Assembly: GCF_947179515.1 (NCBI RefSeq)
Contig: NC_067473.1
Coordinates: 84,164,013-84,228,012 of the forward strand
Direction: 5' to 3'
Length of the DNA: 64,000 nt
From: Apodemus sylvaticus
Lineage: Eukaryota > Chordata > Mammalia > Rodentia > Muridae
In this document: positions 34,337 to 46,566 of the stretch, piece by piece
Layout of the letters: every line of letters begins with the position of its first letter
Position numbering within the stretch: the stretch's first letter is position 1
Made by a program: the position numbers and the translations under genes
The notes under the pieces: model-generated
Seen by the model: the letters and a program-made list of their open reading frames with translations, nothing else
Told to the model about the DNA's origin: nothing
Databases searched by the model: none

Positions 34337-35160
34337 TCCTGAGCGAGGTATCCCAGTCACAAAAGAAAGCACATGGTATGCACTCACTAATAATCAGATG
34401 CTAGTTCAAAAGCTCAAAATAAACAAGTTGTAATTCACCCAGCACAGGAAGTGCCAGAAGAATGACTTAAGTGAGGGAGCTATGGTTCCTCTGAGAAATG
34501 GAACACAATGCTCACAGGAGCAACAAGGGAGGCAATGTGTGGAGCAGAGTCTGAAGTAAAGGCCACCTAGTGAGTGCCCTACCTGGGGATTCATCCTATA
34601 AAGAGTCAGCAAACCCTGACACTACAATAAGAAGCATGTACTAAAAGGAGCATGCCATGGCTGTCTCCAGAAGGGCCCTGGCAGAGTCTTACGAATTCAG
34701 AAGCAGAAACTAGCAACCAAGCTTGGAATGAGTTTGGGGTCCCCAGTGGGGAGGGAGGATCTGGAGGGTTGTCTGGGGGAGCTGAAGGGGTATATAGCCC
34801 CATGGGAAAAACAATCACTTCAGACACCCAGATTCCCCAAGACTCCCAGGGACTGAATCATCAACCAAGGGGTATACATGGTTCCAGCCCAAAATGTGTC
34901 AGAGGAATGCCTTTTTGGGCATCAGTGGGAGGAGTGGTCTTTGGTCAGATAAAGGCTCAATAGAGGCCACAACAAAGGGAAACAGATGGGGGGGGGAGGT
35001 TTGGGGGGAGGTGGGATTGTTTTGGGTAGAGGGGCATATACATGGAGGCAGGGGGAGGGAAGAGGGGTAGGGAATCGTTGGGGAGGGGGCCTTTTGGGAG
35101 GAGGATATTGGGAAAGGTTTTACCATTGGCAATGTAAATGAAGATACTCAATAAAAAAAA
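34337..35160 (+). mobile_element. L1 3' end with long G-rich 3' UTR
   Basis: It starts in the last ORF2 codons (GAGCGAGGTATCCCAGTCACA, then GGTATGCACTCACT) and continues through an L1 3' UTR. A purine- and G-rich tract spans 34980-35115 with several runs of four or more G's. It ends in CAATGTAAATGAAGATACTCAAT and an A-tail. The copy is severely 5'-truncated. Confidence 0.88.
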
Positions 35161-35361
35161 AGAAAAAGAAAAAATGATTTAGATACAGATTTATTATAAA
35201 CTCCTTAAGATAGGATAGATGGTTAAGTACCTTATCTAAGTTACAAAGTACAAATCTTTTAGTGTAATTCTCATAATTGTTTCATAATAGTTCCTACTAT
35301 ATATATTGTTTATTACTATAAGAGAAAGAACCTTTTTTAATTGGACAAAAAGGGAGAAATA

Positions 35362-35768
35362 TAGTGGGTCAGTCTGATCCTCCTTGTATTCTTCAAGATG
35401 TGGTTGTCCCCAAACCAAGCAGATGTTCACATTCTCAAGTGATGCCATGTGAACCTTCTCCCCAATTTAACTGGTCAATAAAAGGACATAGCCTCTTATT
35501 GGGCAATGGGGGGGGCCTAAGGTGAGTCTGGAGATTTGAGAGAAGTTGCAGGTAGAGAGCGAGAGGAGAAAGACAGATGGGAGGAAACTGCCATGGACTA
35601 GAACCACATGGCCAGCAGAAATGACATGTAACGAGGTGATTTATAGCTGTGGAATAAGATAGAATAGTCCTAGATCTGCCCAATCTAGGCATTTGCCTTA
35701 TATACAAAATATCTGAATTTGTGTCTTTTATATGGGTTTATTATAACAATAATTCCACCAACACAATA
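35362..35768. mobile_element. LTR-like rodent repeat (second copy)
   Basis: It is related to 19782-20254: GATCCTCCTTGTATTCTT, AAGATGTGGTTGTCCCC, GATGCCATGTGAACCTTCTCC and AACTGGTCAATAAAAGGACA followed by CTTATTGGGCAATGG. A ~20-bp stretch present in the other copy is absent here. A solo LTR is the simplest reading, but no clean duplication was found. Confidence 0.45.
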
Positions 35769-37129
35769 CAGAGAAACACTGCCAACAAGGGAAATCATCT
35801 GTTGAGGTCAGTTTGCTAGGGCCTTAAACAATAGTAACTGAGTTTTCTCCCAGTTCTTCAAGATGGAGAGAGCTGGGAGCAGGGAGGTATAAACCAAACT
35901 ACAGATGTATGAAAAAGATGCACAAAGAACCCTCCTACACTAGAAGCTAACTAAAAACATGTTTTTTTTTAAAAAGAAGCTTGAACAGAGCTATTCCACA
36001 GATAATGTTGATAGAAGAAGCTAACTGATTTTTTTTAAACCAACATGCCAATGTTAGGTGTGTAGGTATGGGTTACTGCTCTGTAAGTGTTGGTCAGGGA
36101 ACAAGCCTTAGAAACTGCCAGAACAATACAGGCTATTGCCACTGCCCTTGGTTTCCCACTAAAACTAGATGGTAAGACTCTTTTACTCAAGACAACAGAC
36201 ATGGGTTCTTGGCTGTTACTTGGTCACAGTTTGCTAAGCAAAGAAGAAAGAAGAAATTAGATATCTCAATGCTGAAGATCAAACTTGCTCCAAGGAACTT
36301 GATTCCCCTAATGAGCAGGAAGTGGTCTAACAATGACTTTACCCCCTTTCTCCTCTTTCTTTCTCTATTATATTGTGTTAGGAAATTTCAAGGATGGGAA
36401 AGTAGTGTAAAAAGGTGGAAGAAAGAAGAATCCCAAAAGTAGCCAAAGTCTGGCTACAACTTAGCTTCTACTTCTGGAGTACAACAAGAGCAATAAACAA
36501 CAATAACCTATGATGTTTTGGGAGTCTTCTAGACAATCTCGACCAACACTTGAAGAAACGATTTCTCAAGCATAGTACTGGGGGTTTTGTTAGATGGCTC
36601 TTGGATAGAGCATTGTCAGAATGCTCTATGATTTTCTAGATGAGAAATTTTCATTTAAATTATGTATAATTTCACACTGATGTATCCATATTATAGGTAC
36701 TTTAGGTGGATAGTTAATAGTATATAGCTCTTTATTACCTTTTCAGACAGCCTTGCAGGTATTTTTTTAACCTTTCATATGTATTTGTCTTGCTTCATCT
36801 CACTAGAACCCACCCAATCTTTACATTTTCCTATCAGATCACTTATAGTATGTTATGTATGTTCTCCATTGTTCCTCCACCCAAACAACTCTACAATGGT
36901 CCAGTATTACTTTCTGGTTTCTGCAGTTGCTGCATGATATGTACTCACATGTGAAGATATAGAGATAGAAGATATAGATGAAGATATAGAGATAGATATA
37001 GAGATGTAAAGATATAGAGAGTTCTCTCTTATATAAGAGAGAACATTTGTCTTTCTGGGTCTGGGTATAATCTTTTCTAGATCCACTCCCTTAGATCCAT
37101 TACCTGCAACAACACACACCACCTCTGAA
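35769..37129. other. Unassigned sequence with a GATATA-rich microsatellite
   Basis: No gene is recognised. A (GATATA/GAGATA)n tract lies at about 36951-37020. The remainder is ordinary AT-rich sequence. Confidence 0.5.
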
Positions 37130-37770
37130 AAGTGCCCAGAATTCCATACATCACATAATCACAAAAATTATCTGCAGTTGGCAAAATCACACCTCTGTTA
37201 GAGCATGAGACAAATCATAGTCAGCTGCTACAGACAGTCTGAAGCAACCCCACATTCCACACCTGGGATTAAAATGAAAACATATTCTTATAATATTTCC
37301 ATGTTTTTCAAAGAAACCAAAATTCTCACTACAGCAAGTCCCTAAAAATTCCATATACTTCCAACACAGTTTGAAGCTGGAACTGACCTGAAAACCTTCT
37401 TCCAGAGTTTTCACTTTCATGGCACCAGAAGATACTCTGCAAGCTTCCAAAGGAGGGAAGCAACCAATGATCCTATCCAGCTATGAAGCCTATGAACAAC
37501 AACAGCACCAGTGTTTAACAAAATATCATCGGTAGAATTTCTAGTAGAGCCATGACATCTCCCAGAATAGACTTTTGGCATGTGTACAGTGCAAGGCATG
37601 ATTCAGTTAAACTCAGTCATAAAATCAAAACAAAACAGAAACTAACAAGACATGAAAGTGGGAGGGGTATTGTTTAGCTGTAAGAGAGGCTGGTAGCAGA
37701 TGATGAGATAAGATAAGGTTGAATATGATCAGAATAGACTATTATGAAATCAAGCATCTGACTTTCAAAG
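37130..37770 (+). mobile_element. Lx-type L1 3'-UTR remnant
   Basis: The right part carries the order typical of old rodent L1 3' ends: CAGTGCAAGGCATGATTCAG, AAAATCAAAACAAAACAG, GACATGAAAGTGGGAGG, then GGTTGAATATGATCAGAATA. The left boundary is uncertain. Confidence 0.5.
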
Positions 37771-37841
37771 TTTATCATATCTCTATATGGTTCTAAATTC
37801 TACACTACATTGTCTCATTTAACTTTAGCCTAACTTACAAA

Positions 37842-38073
37842 GCAGAGATTCTCAAGCTTCCTAACACTGCAACCCTTTAATACAGTTCTTCATGGGAATA
37901 ACTCAACCATGTCATGGGTGTTATGGTGACACCCAACCATAAAATTATTTTCATTGCTACCTCATAACTATAATTTGCTACTGTCATAAATCATAATATA
38001 AATATCTGATATGCATATCTGATATGCAACCATTGTTGGGGCCATGACCCACATGTTGAGAACCATTGCTCTA
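37842..38073 (+). mobile_element. URR1-type DNA transposon relic
   Basis: It begins GCAGAGATTCTCAAGCTTCC, contains CCAACCATAAAATTATTTTC, and ends GACCCACATGTTGAGAACCA. It carries a short internal duplication (ATATCTGATATGC repeated near 38005-38030) and an extra AACCATG segment near 37905. The ends are inverted-repeat-like, but no 8-bp duplication is clear. Confidence 0.8.
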
Positions 38074-38099
38074 AGGTTAGTTCTAATACAATATGCCAC

Positions 38100-38200
38100 G
38101 ATTGAAGAAATGGGGAACCAGAAAGGTAAGTCAAGGCTCTATTATTAAGTTGTAGTCTCACACAGCCAGAGACCAGAGGCAAGATTCTAACCAGTAATCT
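38100..38200 (+). mobile_element. MIR-like ancient SINE
   Basis: The diverged order GGGGAACCAGAAAGGTAAGT, then TCTCACACAGCCAGAGACC, then GGCAAGATTCTAACCA parallels the MIR core. It would predate rodents. Confidence 0.4.
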
Positions 38201-38221
38201 GTAAAAATGTGTATGTAGAGC

Positions 38222-38448
38222 TGTAGAGAAGGCACAGAAATTAAGAACATTTGGTGCTCCTATAGAAGACCCAAGTTTAATACCCAACACCTACACTGAG
38301 TGGCTCACAACAACTTGGAACTCCAGTTCCAGGGGATTGAACACCCTCTTTTGGCCTCTGCAGGTATTTGTACATACATGGTGCATATATAGACTCACAA
38401 GAAAATACACATGTAAAAATAATGAATCTTTAAAAAATAAAAGCAAAA
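38222..38448 (+). mobile_element. B2/B3-family SINE relic
   Basis: A diverged tRNA-like head (GAAGGCACAGAAATTAAGAAC) is followed by AGTGGCTCACAACAACTTGG, CTCCAGTTCCAGGGGATTG and CTTTTGGCCTCTGCAGG, and an A-rich end. Confidence 0.75.
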
Positions 38449-38450
38449 AA

Positions 38451-38613
38451 GAGGAGGTGGCTTGTATGCATAATCTGATAAGACAAAACCATCTGTTCTA
38501 GAAGTTAAATGGGGAACAAAAATATGAGTATTGCTATAAATACCTTCAATTCTTCCTCTTCCCTCAGGGACAAGCGTTAACAATCAGTCTTTCTGAACCC
38601 TCTAGCCTCAACC
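38451..38613 (+). repeat. Local ~165-bp direct duplication, copy 1
   Basis: Copy 1 is about 90 percent identical to 39155-39321, with about a dozen substitutions and one 3-nt indel. Shared phrases include CTGATAAGACAAAACCATCT and TTAACAATCAGTCTTTCTGA. I recognise no known repeat family, and it is non-coding. Confidence 0.9.
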
Positions 38614-38669
38614 ATATACCTGAGTAGCGTATGTACAAGCATTACAAGGCTCTGAGTCTGATTCCTTGT

Positions 38670-38693
38670 GTACACACACACACACACACACAC
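38670..38693. repeat. (CA)n microsatellite
   Basis: A pure CA dinucleotide run lies between the two copies of the local duplication. Confidence 0.97.
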
Positions 38694-39154
38694 GTATTCT
38701 TGAATAGCCTTTTGTAAATTAAAGAGTAATTCTGTTGTCCCTCTTAGATAGACACTTACATGATATTTTCCACTTCAGTACAGCAAGAGATAAAGCCCAG
38801 AATACCTAAGGTAAGCTAAAGAGTTCTATTTCAGAAAGCTCCACTTGACTGTATCCAGATCCTTGCTTTGCCACAGAGAAGAATTCAGGAGTCAAATTTG
38901 AAGCAGGATTAGAGATTATCAGAAAGACAGTGTAGTGTGGACTTCAGCATGCAAGTTATTAAACAGGCATTCTAAGAAAGAATAGAGCAGAATGTACCCA
39001 CTAGTGTAGTTAAGTACTTCTCAAGGTGAGCCACACACAAGTGACTTTGTAGTATTATTCATACAAACAATTTTGGTGACTATCAAATCATATCTTAGGA
39101 GGTTGCTAATAAACTCTTTTCTCTTCTTTTCAATTACAAGATTATAAAATGGCT

Positions 39155-39321
39155 GAGGAGGTGGCTTGGATGGATAATCTGATAAGACAAAACCATCTGT
39201 CCTAGAAGTTAAATGAGGAACTAAAATATGGGTATTGCTGTAAATACCTTTAATACTTCCTCTTCCCTTAGGGACAACAAGCCTTAACAATCAGTCTTTC
39301 TGAATCCTCTAGCCTCAACCA
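39155..39321 (+). repeat. Local ~165-bp direct duplication, copy 2
   Basis: This is the partner of 38451-38613, 704 bp downstream in the same orientation. The 541 bp between them are not duplicated, so this is a dispersed local copy rather than a simple tandem. Confidence 0.9.
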
Positions 39322-39639
39322 ATCGCCCACTTTTCCAGGGCTTTTTTCTAAAGGTTACCATAAGACTTTTTGATGGTCCCAGTTGGGTCCTCATTAGCCT
39401 CTTGTTTTTATTTTGTTGGTTGTTTTTGTTTGTTTATATAGTAGCATTGTTTCTATCCTCCAAAGAAATTCTATAGCAAGGAGAGTACACAGGATAATTT
39501 AAACAAAGAATAAAGTCATTTCACTTAATTCCAAAGGGCTAGACGAAGGGACAAAGGGACAAAGCCAAAACTTAACTCTTATAAATCAATGACATTAGAG
39601 ACTTTTCAGGGCCTAAGAAAACTTTACAAGCTATTTATT

Positions 39640-42400
39640 ACAGACACTAGGTAGACATTCATGTAGATGACATTTCCCCTCCTTTTCATTCTCCATTCAG
39701 GTCTCTTCAGATATACTCTTAAGCCTACTGCCTCCTGCCTACCCTAGCTCCTCCTCCTAATCCATATCCATCCCTTTGTACTCAGCCTCTAGGTGTGGAC
39801 CCAGGTCTAGGTTCCCCCAGCTCCTCTCTGTCACCTCTTTCATCCAGTACTCTTGTGCATCTTATCCTTATGACTTCTCATGGAACCGCAAAACTACTCT
39901 TAACTAGAGACACAGCAGCCTCCAAACTTAGATAGGAAGTGGGCAACAGCAACCAAAGGACAGAACACTCACCTAACAACTGTGAGACAAAATATCCACA
40001 TCAATAATCACTTTAAAAGCCATCGTTCCAGGTACATATATCCCAGAATGAAATCAGGAACATAAATAACCAAGAAAATATGTCTCCTCTAGAAGCCAGT
40101 GGATCTAATCAATTAAAGACTCAGACACAGTTCCACATAGATACAGAAAACTGATTCTTGATGAAGAAGTAAAAAATGCAAACTGGAGAAAAGATAGCAT
40201 CTTCAATAAATACTGCTAGTCAAACTGGATAGCAGTGTGTAGAAGAATTAAAATAGAGCCATATCTATCACCCTGTAGAAAAACTCACTTGAGATAGATT
40301 AAAGTCCTCAATGTAAGAGCAGATAAAAGAGAAAAGTAGGGAATACTCTTGAATTCATTGGCATAGAAAAGAACTTTCTGAAAAGGACAACAGAAAATAT
40401 AGACACTAAGACCAACGTCATGAAGCTAAAATGTTTCTGTACCAAAAGGGACACCATCCAAGCAAAAAAACACTATATACAATAAGAAAAAATTCTTTAC
40501 CAAGTATATACCCATAGAGCATTATTAGCTAAATATAGCAATAACTCAAAACCTGAGTAACAATCAAACAAGCAAACAAATAACCCATTAAAATAGGGTA
40601 TAGAACAAAACAGAAAGTTCACAAAATATTAAACACAAATGGCTGAGAAATACTTTTTAAAATGTTCAATATCTTTAGCCATTAGGGAAATACAAATTAA
40701 AACTACTTAGATATTTTATCATATTCTAATCAAAGTGGATAAGATCAATAAAAAACAAATGGTAATATATGTTGACAAAGATGTAAATGTGAGTGAAAAT
40801 TTTTACAGTCCCTATATAAATCAATGTGGAGGTTCCTTAAAGAGCTGAAAATTGATTTACCACAAGATCCAGCTATTCTCCTCTCAGGAATATACCCAAA
40901 GGACTCTGTAACTTACTGCAGAAATATTTGCTCATTCATGCTTGTTGCTGCTTCAGTCATGATATCCAGAAATTGGAAATAGCCTAAATGTCCATCAACT
41001 GGTGGAAGGATAATGAAAATGGATTACATTAAAAAATGGTGTGTCAGTCATTATGATAAAAAACGAAAATATGAAGTTCATAGATAAATGGATGGAATAA
41101 GAAACAAGAATCTTAAGTCAGGTAATCCAGACTGAAAAAGTCAAATATTACATGTTTAGTCTTATATGTGGATGTTACCTTTTAAGTTCTAGATAGATAT
41201 GTTTTAAAAAAATAACTATAGAAGTTAGGTGGCTAGTAAGGAACCAAGAAGGGGAAAAGGGGAATTTTCCAAGGAAGGAGAAATGGAATATTCTGTTATA
41301 AAGAGATTATGTGGACACTAAACCAAGAGGATTACGTGGGATGGGGATGGGAGGACAGGGTAAAGGAGGGAATATGAGAAACAAGTAACACTGAAGTCTT
41401 CTTGAAAAGCTAGTCTATTATTGAAACCTACTACTCTATAATCTTCCTAAAATATATACACATATGAAAGAAACCTGACTAGAGCCACTATATAATGAGT
41501 GAGAACATGTTCCAACTAGCTATCTTATGCCACCAAGTCTCCAGCATCAGGAATGACTTCTTGAGTCATTGATCAAAGAGAGCATATGGATTCTCTAAAA
41601 TGTCACAGGCTATTGTGAAAGGTATTGGATATCATCTGCAACCTGAGAATAAGGGTCAATGGCTGAAGATATTTCTTACTTATATAATAAAACATGAAGA
41701 AATCAAGTTGGTGCCCAATTAGAAGCCTTATCCCTACTGACAAGTATTGATGGTGCTGGAAGGTATTTTGTATGCTACTGGAATATCAAGAGAATCATCA
41801 CTATCACCCAACTACAAACCTTGCAAGCTACAACAGTAACCTGCATTGCAGGATATACTGATGCCAGAGTGGCACAAAATATTACGGGAGTAACCAACCA
41901 CTTTATTTTTTTTTTTAATTTTAGGTGCACTCCATGACATACTAGACACTGTAAAAGTAGTCATTAACATGAGACTTGATACATCATAGGCCCTAGGAAA
42001 AAATTACTATTATTATTCTGCTAAACTAGGAACATAGTAATAAAAGCACATCACTATTATCATAGTTCTATGCCTCCCTTAACTGTCACAAGAGAAATTT
42101 CCTTTTGCAGTAGATGTTAACTAGCATAGAGACTCATAACTAGGCAATATGTATTGAGTGAGACTTTGGAACAGTCATTCCTGAATGAAATGTCTTTATC
42201 ACACTCTTTCCCTCAATGCTCATGGATCTACGGACAAACAGATCGTAAGAGCCAAAAATGGTGGATGAGTCCAAGGAAATAGCATCATCCCTAGGAAACA
42301 GGGTTGGTACACATATGAATCATACTCTGACAGCATGCACAAAATTGCACAGGTTCAAGCCAGACTGAGAGAGAGAAGTATCCCCACCCCAACCAAGAAA
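39640..42400 (+). mobile_element. Lx-type L1, internally deleted
   Basis: A pyrimidine-rich 5'-UTR-like part (39680-39880) leads to ACAGCAACCAAAGGACAGAAC wording found at old L1 pre-ORF1 regions. At about 40085 it jumps to late ORF2 (KLILDEEVKNANWRKDSIFNKYC, about residues 915-936) and continues in broken ORF2 to near 41150. A long Lx-like 3' UTR follows to about 42400. Most of ORF1 and ORF2 is missing. There is no coding capacity. Confidence 0.75.
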
Positions 42401-42518
42401 CTACTTGCAACTGATATCTGCTTGGAAAGGGAAAGTCAGTTCCCATTCCCAAAAGTATTTGGCCAACACAAAACAGACACCATGGTTTTGTGTGCTTTTG
42501 GTTTTGTGTTTACTTTGG

Positions 42519-42521
<3 letters not shown>

Positions 42522-42557
<36 letters not shown>
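42522..42557. repeat. T36 homopolymer
   Basis: This is an uninterrupted run of 36 T's. It might be the A-tail of a minus-strand retrocopy, or the polypyrimidine tract of a splice acceptor (see the next feature). Confidence 0.98.
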
Positions 42558-42558
<1 letters not shown>

Positions 42559-42570
42559 GTTTTCAACCAG

Positions 42571-42660
42571 GTAAACAAAGCTTGGCTCTCCTGCAAATCT
42601 ATCACACCCCAAGGTCAGATAATAAGCCTCTGAGGAACATCTCAGTTGCATCTCTGGCTG
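42571..42660 (+). other. Candidate exon (unsupported by homology)
   Basis: A strong acceptor-like sequence, T36 then GGTTTTCAACCAG, ends at 42570. A near-consensus donor, CTG followed by GTAAGT, begins at 42661. The 90-bp interval has one open frame starting at its third base, across its whole length. It lies at the start of ~1.9 kb of apparently single-copy sequence. No homologous protein is recognised. It may equally be a chance pair of sites or part of a non-coding RNA. Confidence 0.25.
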
Positions 42661-43977
42661 GTAAGTAATTTGCAAGTAATTTTCATTATTCTTTCATTTT
42701 TTGGTTTATTCAGTGAAATTTTCAAAGCGTTCTTCCCCCCTCCCCCCCACCAACAGGTGCTATTTGGATATTGAGGCAATTTCTGTAATTTACTTCAGTT
42801 AAGAATGGAAAGTAGAAGGTTTTGCAGAAGATGCTCTTTAGAGCACACTCGAAGCTTTCTTATGCTAATCTCAAACTTGTCGTACTGTGAAGCTTTCTAT
42901 CTTTAGTTTCTGCAGCTACAGAAAAGCAAATGAGCCCTTTGTTACCAAGCCAGGCTGGCCTTCTTCAGTTCTTCTCTTATAAACTGCACATCGCATCACG
43001 TCCTCCACATCACCAGTCCAGTTCTTCTCCTACACCCATTTCAGGTGATCTTTGTTTCTGTGAAAGGTTTGTCCATAGCTGAAGAGAGCTTTATGTGGAT
43101 AAGCCAGGATGGAAGAGAAGAACGCCATTCTTTTGCCAACCTGCATTAGGTAATTCTACAGGCACTGTATTCATTTTAAGGTGACCATATATGTAATACT
43201 ATACTCTTAAAATGACTTACTTGTGAGAAATATAAGCAAAACACACTGCCTTTTTTGTCAAAAGGTTAAATAACACAAAACTTATTTAAAAATAATAAAG
43301 AAGCAGTTTGGCAAAAAGTAAAACTCTTCCAAGTTCAGTAGATCTTGACATTGAAGTTTGTGTTTAATTTGGTGCTCAAAATTGCATTCTGCTTACCAAC
43401 TACATCATTTTAAATCTATTAATCATGGAAAAGTGTGAGGTGGGGTTCTGATCGCTCAGAGTAAGAAGAGGCACAGGACTCCTTTTGGTAATAATAAAAT
43501 CCCAGTGGGCCTCCATCTGTGTGTGCTTGCCTGTTTGGTGTGATATGGTTATGTACTCTTCCAGAGGTGTCCTTGCCTAAGTACTTTGAATTGTGTCATT
43601 TTCTTGAGATCATTTCTTGCACATTGTTACCCAACATTGAGCTCTCTCTCTATGACCAGGGGTCTTGAAGACTGACCCTCATCCTGATCCCACAACCTTG
43701 TAGAAGCAGGCCTGGATGTAAAGACACTCTTCTCCTCTGAAACTAACAGAAACACAAAAAAATCAAAAGCAAACTGGCACCATGAGATAAAGACTCAATG
43801 CAAGTCCCACCATGACTGGATAATGTTGCACATATATGGAGGTAAGAATAGTGTATTAGGAAGTATGACTCAGTGGTTAGAGACTTTCAGAGGATGAAAC
43901 CAAGGCATTACTCTGAGAGTCTGAGATTATTCCAAAAGTGGGAAATAAAAGAGGAAATTTAAAAAATATATAAAAAA
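42661..43977. other. Apparently unique sequence
   Basis: No interspersed repeat is recognised in this stretch, which is unusual for the window. It has an octamer-like ATGCTAAT near 42862 and a GTAAG donor-like site at 43841, but no supported gene. Confidence 0.45.
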
Positions 43978-44036
43978 GTGTGTGTGTGTGTTTGTGTGTG
44001 TGTGAGTGTGTGTGAGTGTGTGTGAGTGTGTGTGTG
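43978..44036. repeat. (TG)n microsatellite
   Basis: Alternating TG with periodic GAG interruptions. Histidine/threonine-rich frames on the minus strand are artefacts of it. Confidence 0.97.
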
Positions 44037-44180
44037 CTAGGAAGAGAAAAAAACACCAGAGAGGATAGAAAAAAGGGAGAAATAAGGATTCTCCTACATC
44101 CTTTCAATAGTCCATGAGGGTGTTGATGTTCTAGGCAGACAGCTTCTTAATGAAGGAAAGCAAAATAAAATAAAAATAAA

Positions 44181-44200
44181 TGTATGTATGTATGTATGTA
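44181..44200. repeat. (TGTA)n microsatellite
   Basis: Five TGTA tetranucleotide units are visible directly. Confidence 0.95.
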
Positions 44201-44546
44201 GATAGGTTTGTTAAAAAAAAATTGAAGCTAATGCTGTTGCTTTGGTAGTTCGGACATCCCTGACAATGTCTGGTATAACTGAAGTATGTTTTCAAAAGTG
44301 AAGGGGTGTGGACTTCCAATCCATGATTCTAGTCTTCCAGGAAGAACTTGGGTAGAGAGAAAACAATAAAGCAGAATGCAAGAATCTCTATGTGAAACCT
44401 AATGGGGCAGACCTGGAGGATACATTCTATAGTATGAGGTGGTCAACCGTACTGACCCTTCAATAAATAAGATGGGACTCTGATGCTTTCTGAGCATCAT
44501 GATGTTTTCATGTTAAGAGAGAGTAGGATGGAAAACAAAGATTCTT

Positions 44547-46555
44547 TTTTTTTTAATTTTTTTTATTCGATATAATTTAGTTACATTTCAAATGATTTCC
44601 CCTTTTCTAGCCCCCCCCACTCCCCGAAAGTCCCACAAGCCCCCTTCGCTTCCCCTGTTTTCCCATCCACCCCTTCCCACTTCCCCGTTCTGGTTTTGCT
44701 GAATACTGTTTCATTGAGTCTTTCCAGAACCAGGGGCCACTCCTCCTTTCTTCTTGTACCTCATTTGATGTGTGGATTATGTTTTGGGTATTCCAGTTTC
44801 CTAGGTTAATATCCACTTATTAATGAGTGCATACCATGATTCACCTTTTGAGTCTGGGTTACCTCACTGAGTATGATATTCTCTAGCTCCATCCATTTGC
44901 CTAAGAATTTCATGAATTCATTGTTTCTAATGGCTGAATAGTACTCCATTGTGTAGATATACCACATTTTTTGCATCCACTCTTCTGTTGAGGGATACCT
45001 GGGTTCTTTCCAGCATCTGGCAATTATAAATAGAGCTGCTATGAACATAGTAGAACATGTATCCTTATTACATGGTGGGGAGTCTTCTGGGTATATGCCC
45101 AGGAGTGGTATAGCAGGATCTTCTGGAAGTGAGGTGCCCAGTTTTCGGAGGAACCGCCAGACTGCTTTCCAGAGTGGTTGTACCAATTTGCAACCCCACC
45201 AGCAGTGGAGGAGTGTTCCTCTTTCTCCACACCCTCTCCAACACCTGCTGTCTCCTGAATTTTTAATCTTAGCCATTCTGACTGGTGTAAGATGAAATCT
45301 TAGGGTTGTTTTGATTTGCATTTCCCTAATGACTAATGAAGTTGAGCATTTTTTAAGATGCTTCTCCGCCATCCGAAGTTCTTCAGGTGAGAATTCTTTG
45401 TTTAACTCTGTACCCCATTTTTTAATAGGGTTGTTTGGTTTTCTGGAGTCTAACTTCTTGAGTTCTTTATATATATTGGATATTAGCCCTCTATCTGATG
45501 TAGGATTGGTGAAGATCTTTTCCCAATTTGTTGGTTGCCGATTTGTCCTCTTGATGGTGTCCTTTGCCTTACAGAAACTTTGTAATTTTATGAGGTCCCA
45601 TTTGTCAATTCTTGCTCTTAGAGCATACGCTATTGGTGTTCTGTTCAGAAACTTTCTCCCTGTACCGATGTCCTCAAGGGTCTTCCCCAGTTTCTTTTCT
45701 ATTAGCTTCAGAGTGTCTGGCTTTATGTGGAGGTCCTTGATCTATTTGGATTTGAGCTTAGTACAAGGAGACAAGGGTCAAAGGGATACAAATTGGAAAG
45801 GAAGAAGTCAAACTATCATTATTTGCAGACGACATGATCGTCTACCTAAGTGACCCAAAGAACTCCACTAGAGAGCTCCTACAGCTGATAAACAACTTCA
45901 GCAAAGTGGCAGGTTATAAAATCAACTCAAGCAAATCAGTGGCCTTCCTATACTCAAAGGATAAGCAGGCTGAGAAAGAAATTAGGGAAATGACCCCCTT
46001 CACAATAGCCTCAAACAGTATAAAGTATCTTGGGGTGACTCTTACCAAACATGTGAAAGATCTGTATGACAAGAACTTCAAGACTCTGAAGAAGGAAATG
46101 GAAGAAGACCTCAAAAAATGGGAAAACCTCCCATGCTCATGGATCGGTAGAATTAATGTAGTTAAAATGGCCATTTTGCCTAAAGCACTATACAGATTCA
46201 ACGCAATACCCATCAAAATCCCAACTCAATTCTTCACAGAGTTAGAAAGAGCAATTATCAAATTCATCTGGAACAACAAAAAACCCAGGATAGCTAAAAC
46301 TATTCTCAGCAACAAAAGAAAATCTGGGGGAATCAGTATCCCTGACCTCAAGCAATACTACAGAGCAATAGTGTTAAAAACTGCATGGTATTGGTACAGT
46401 GACAGACAGGAGGATCAATGGAACAGGATTGAAGATCCAGAAATGAACCCACTCACCTATGGCCACTTGATCCTCGACAAAGAGGCTGAAAACATCCAAT
46501 GGAAAAAAGATAGCCTTTTCAACAAATGGTGCTGGTTCAACTGGAGGTCAGCATG
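44547..46555. mobile_element. Young L1 with 5' inversion (twin priming)
   Basis: The 3' segment, 44547-45776, is minus strand: tail, ~260-bp 3' UTR, then ORF2 from SLISGY (44806) back to about residue 953. The 5' segment, 45777-46555, is plus strand: ORF2 residues about 685 (VKGIQIGKEE) to 945 (WRSAC), including FADDMIVYL. About 22 nt are missing at the inversion point. CAAAGATTCTT flanks it at 44536-44546 and 46556-46566, an exact 11-bp duplication. Sequence is nearly identical to the intact copy at 11.6 kb, so insertion is recent. Open pieces at 44806-45372 (minus) and 45834-46754 (plus, running into flank) are fragments and not functional genes. Confidence 0.95.
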
Positions 46556-46566
46556 CAAAGATTCTT

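Noticed and set aside
42405..42668. Protein with a poly-phenylalanine stretch
   Set aside because: The frame runs through T36. If any part is real it is the 90-bp candidate exon, not the whole frame.
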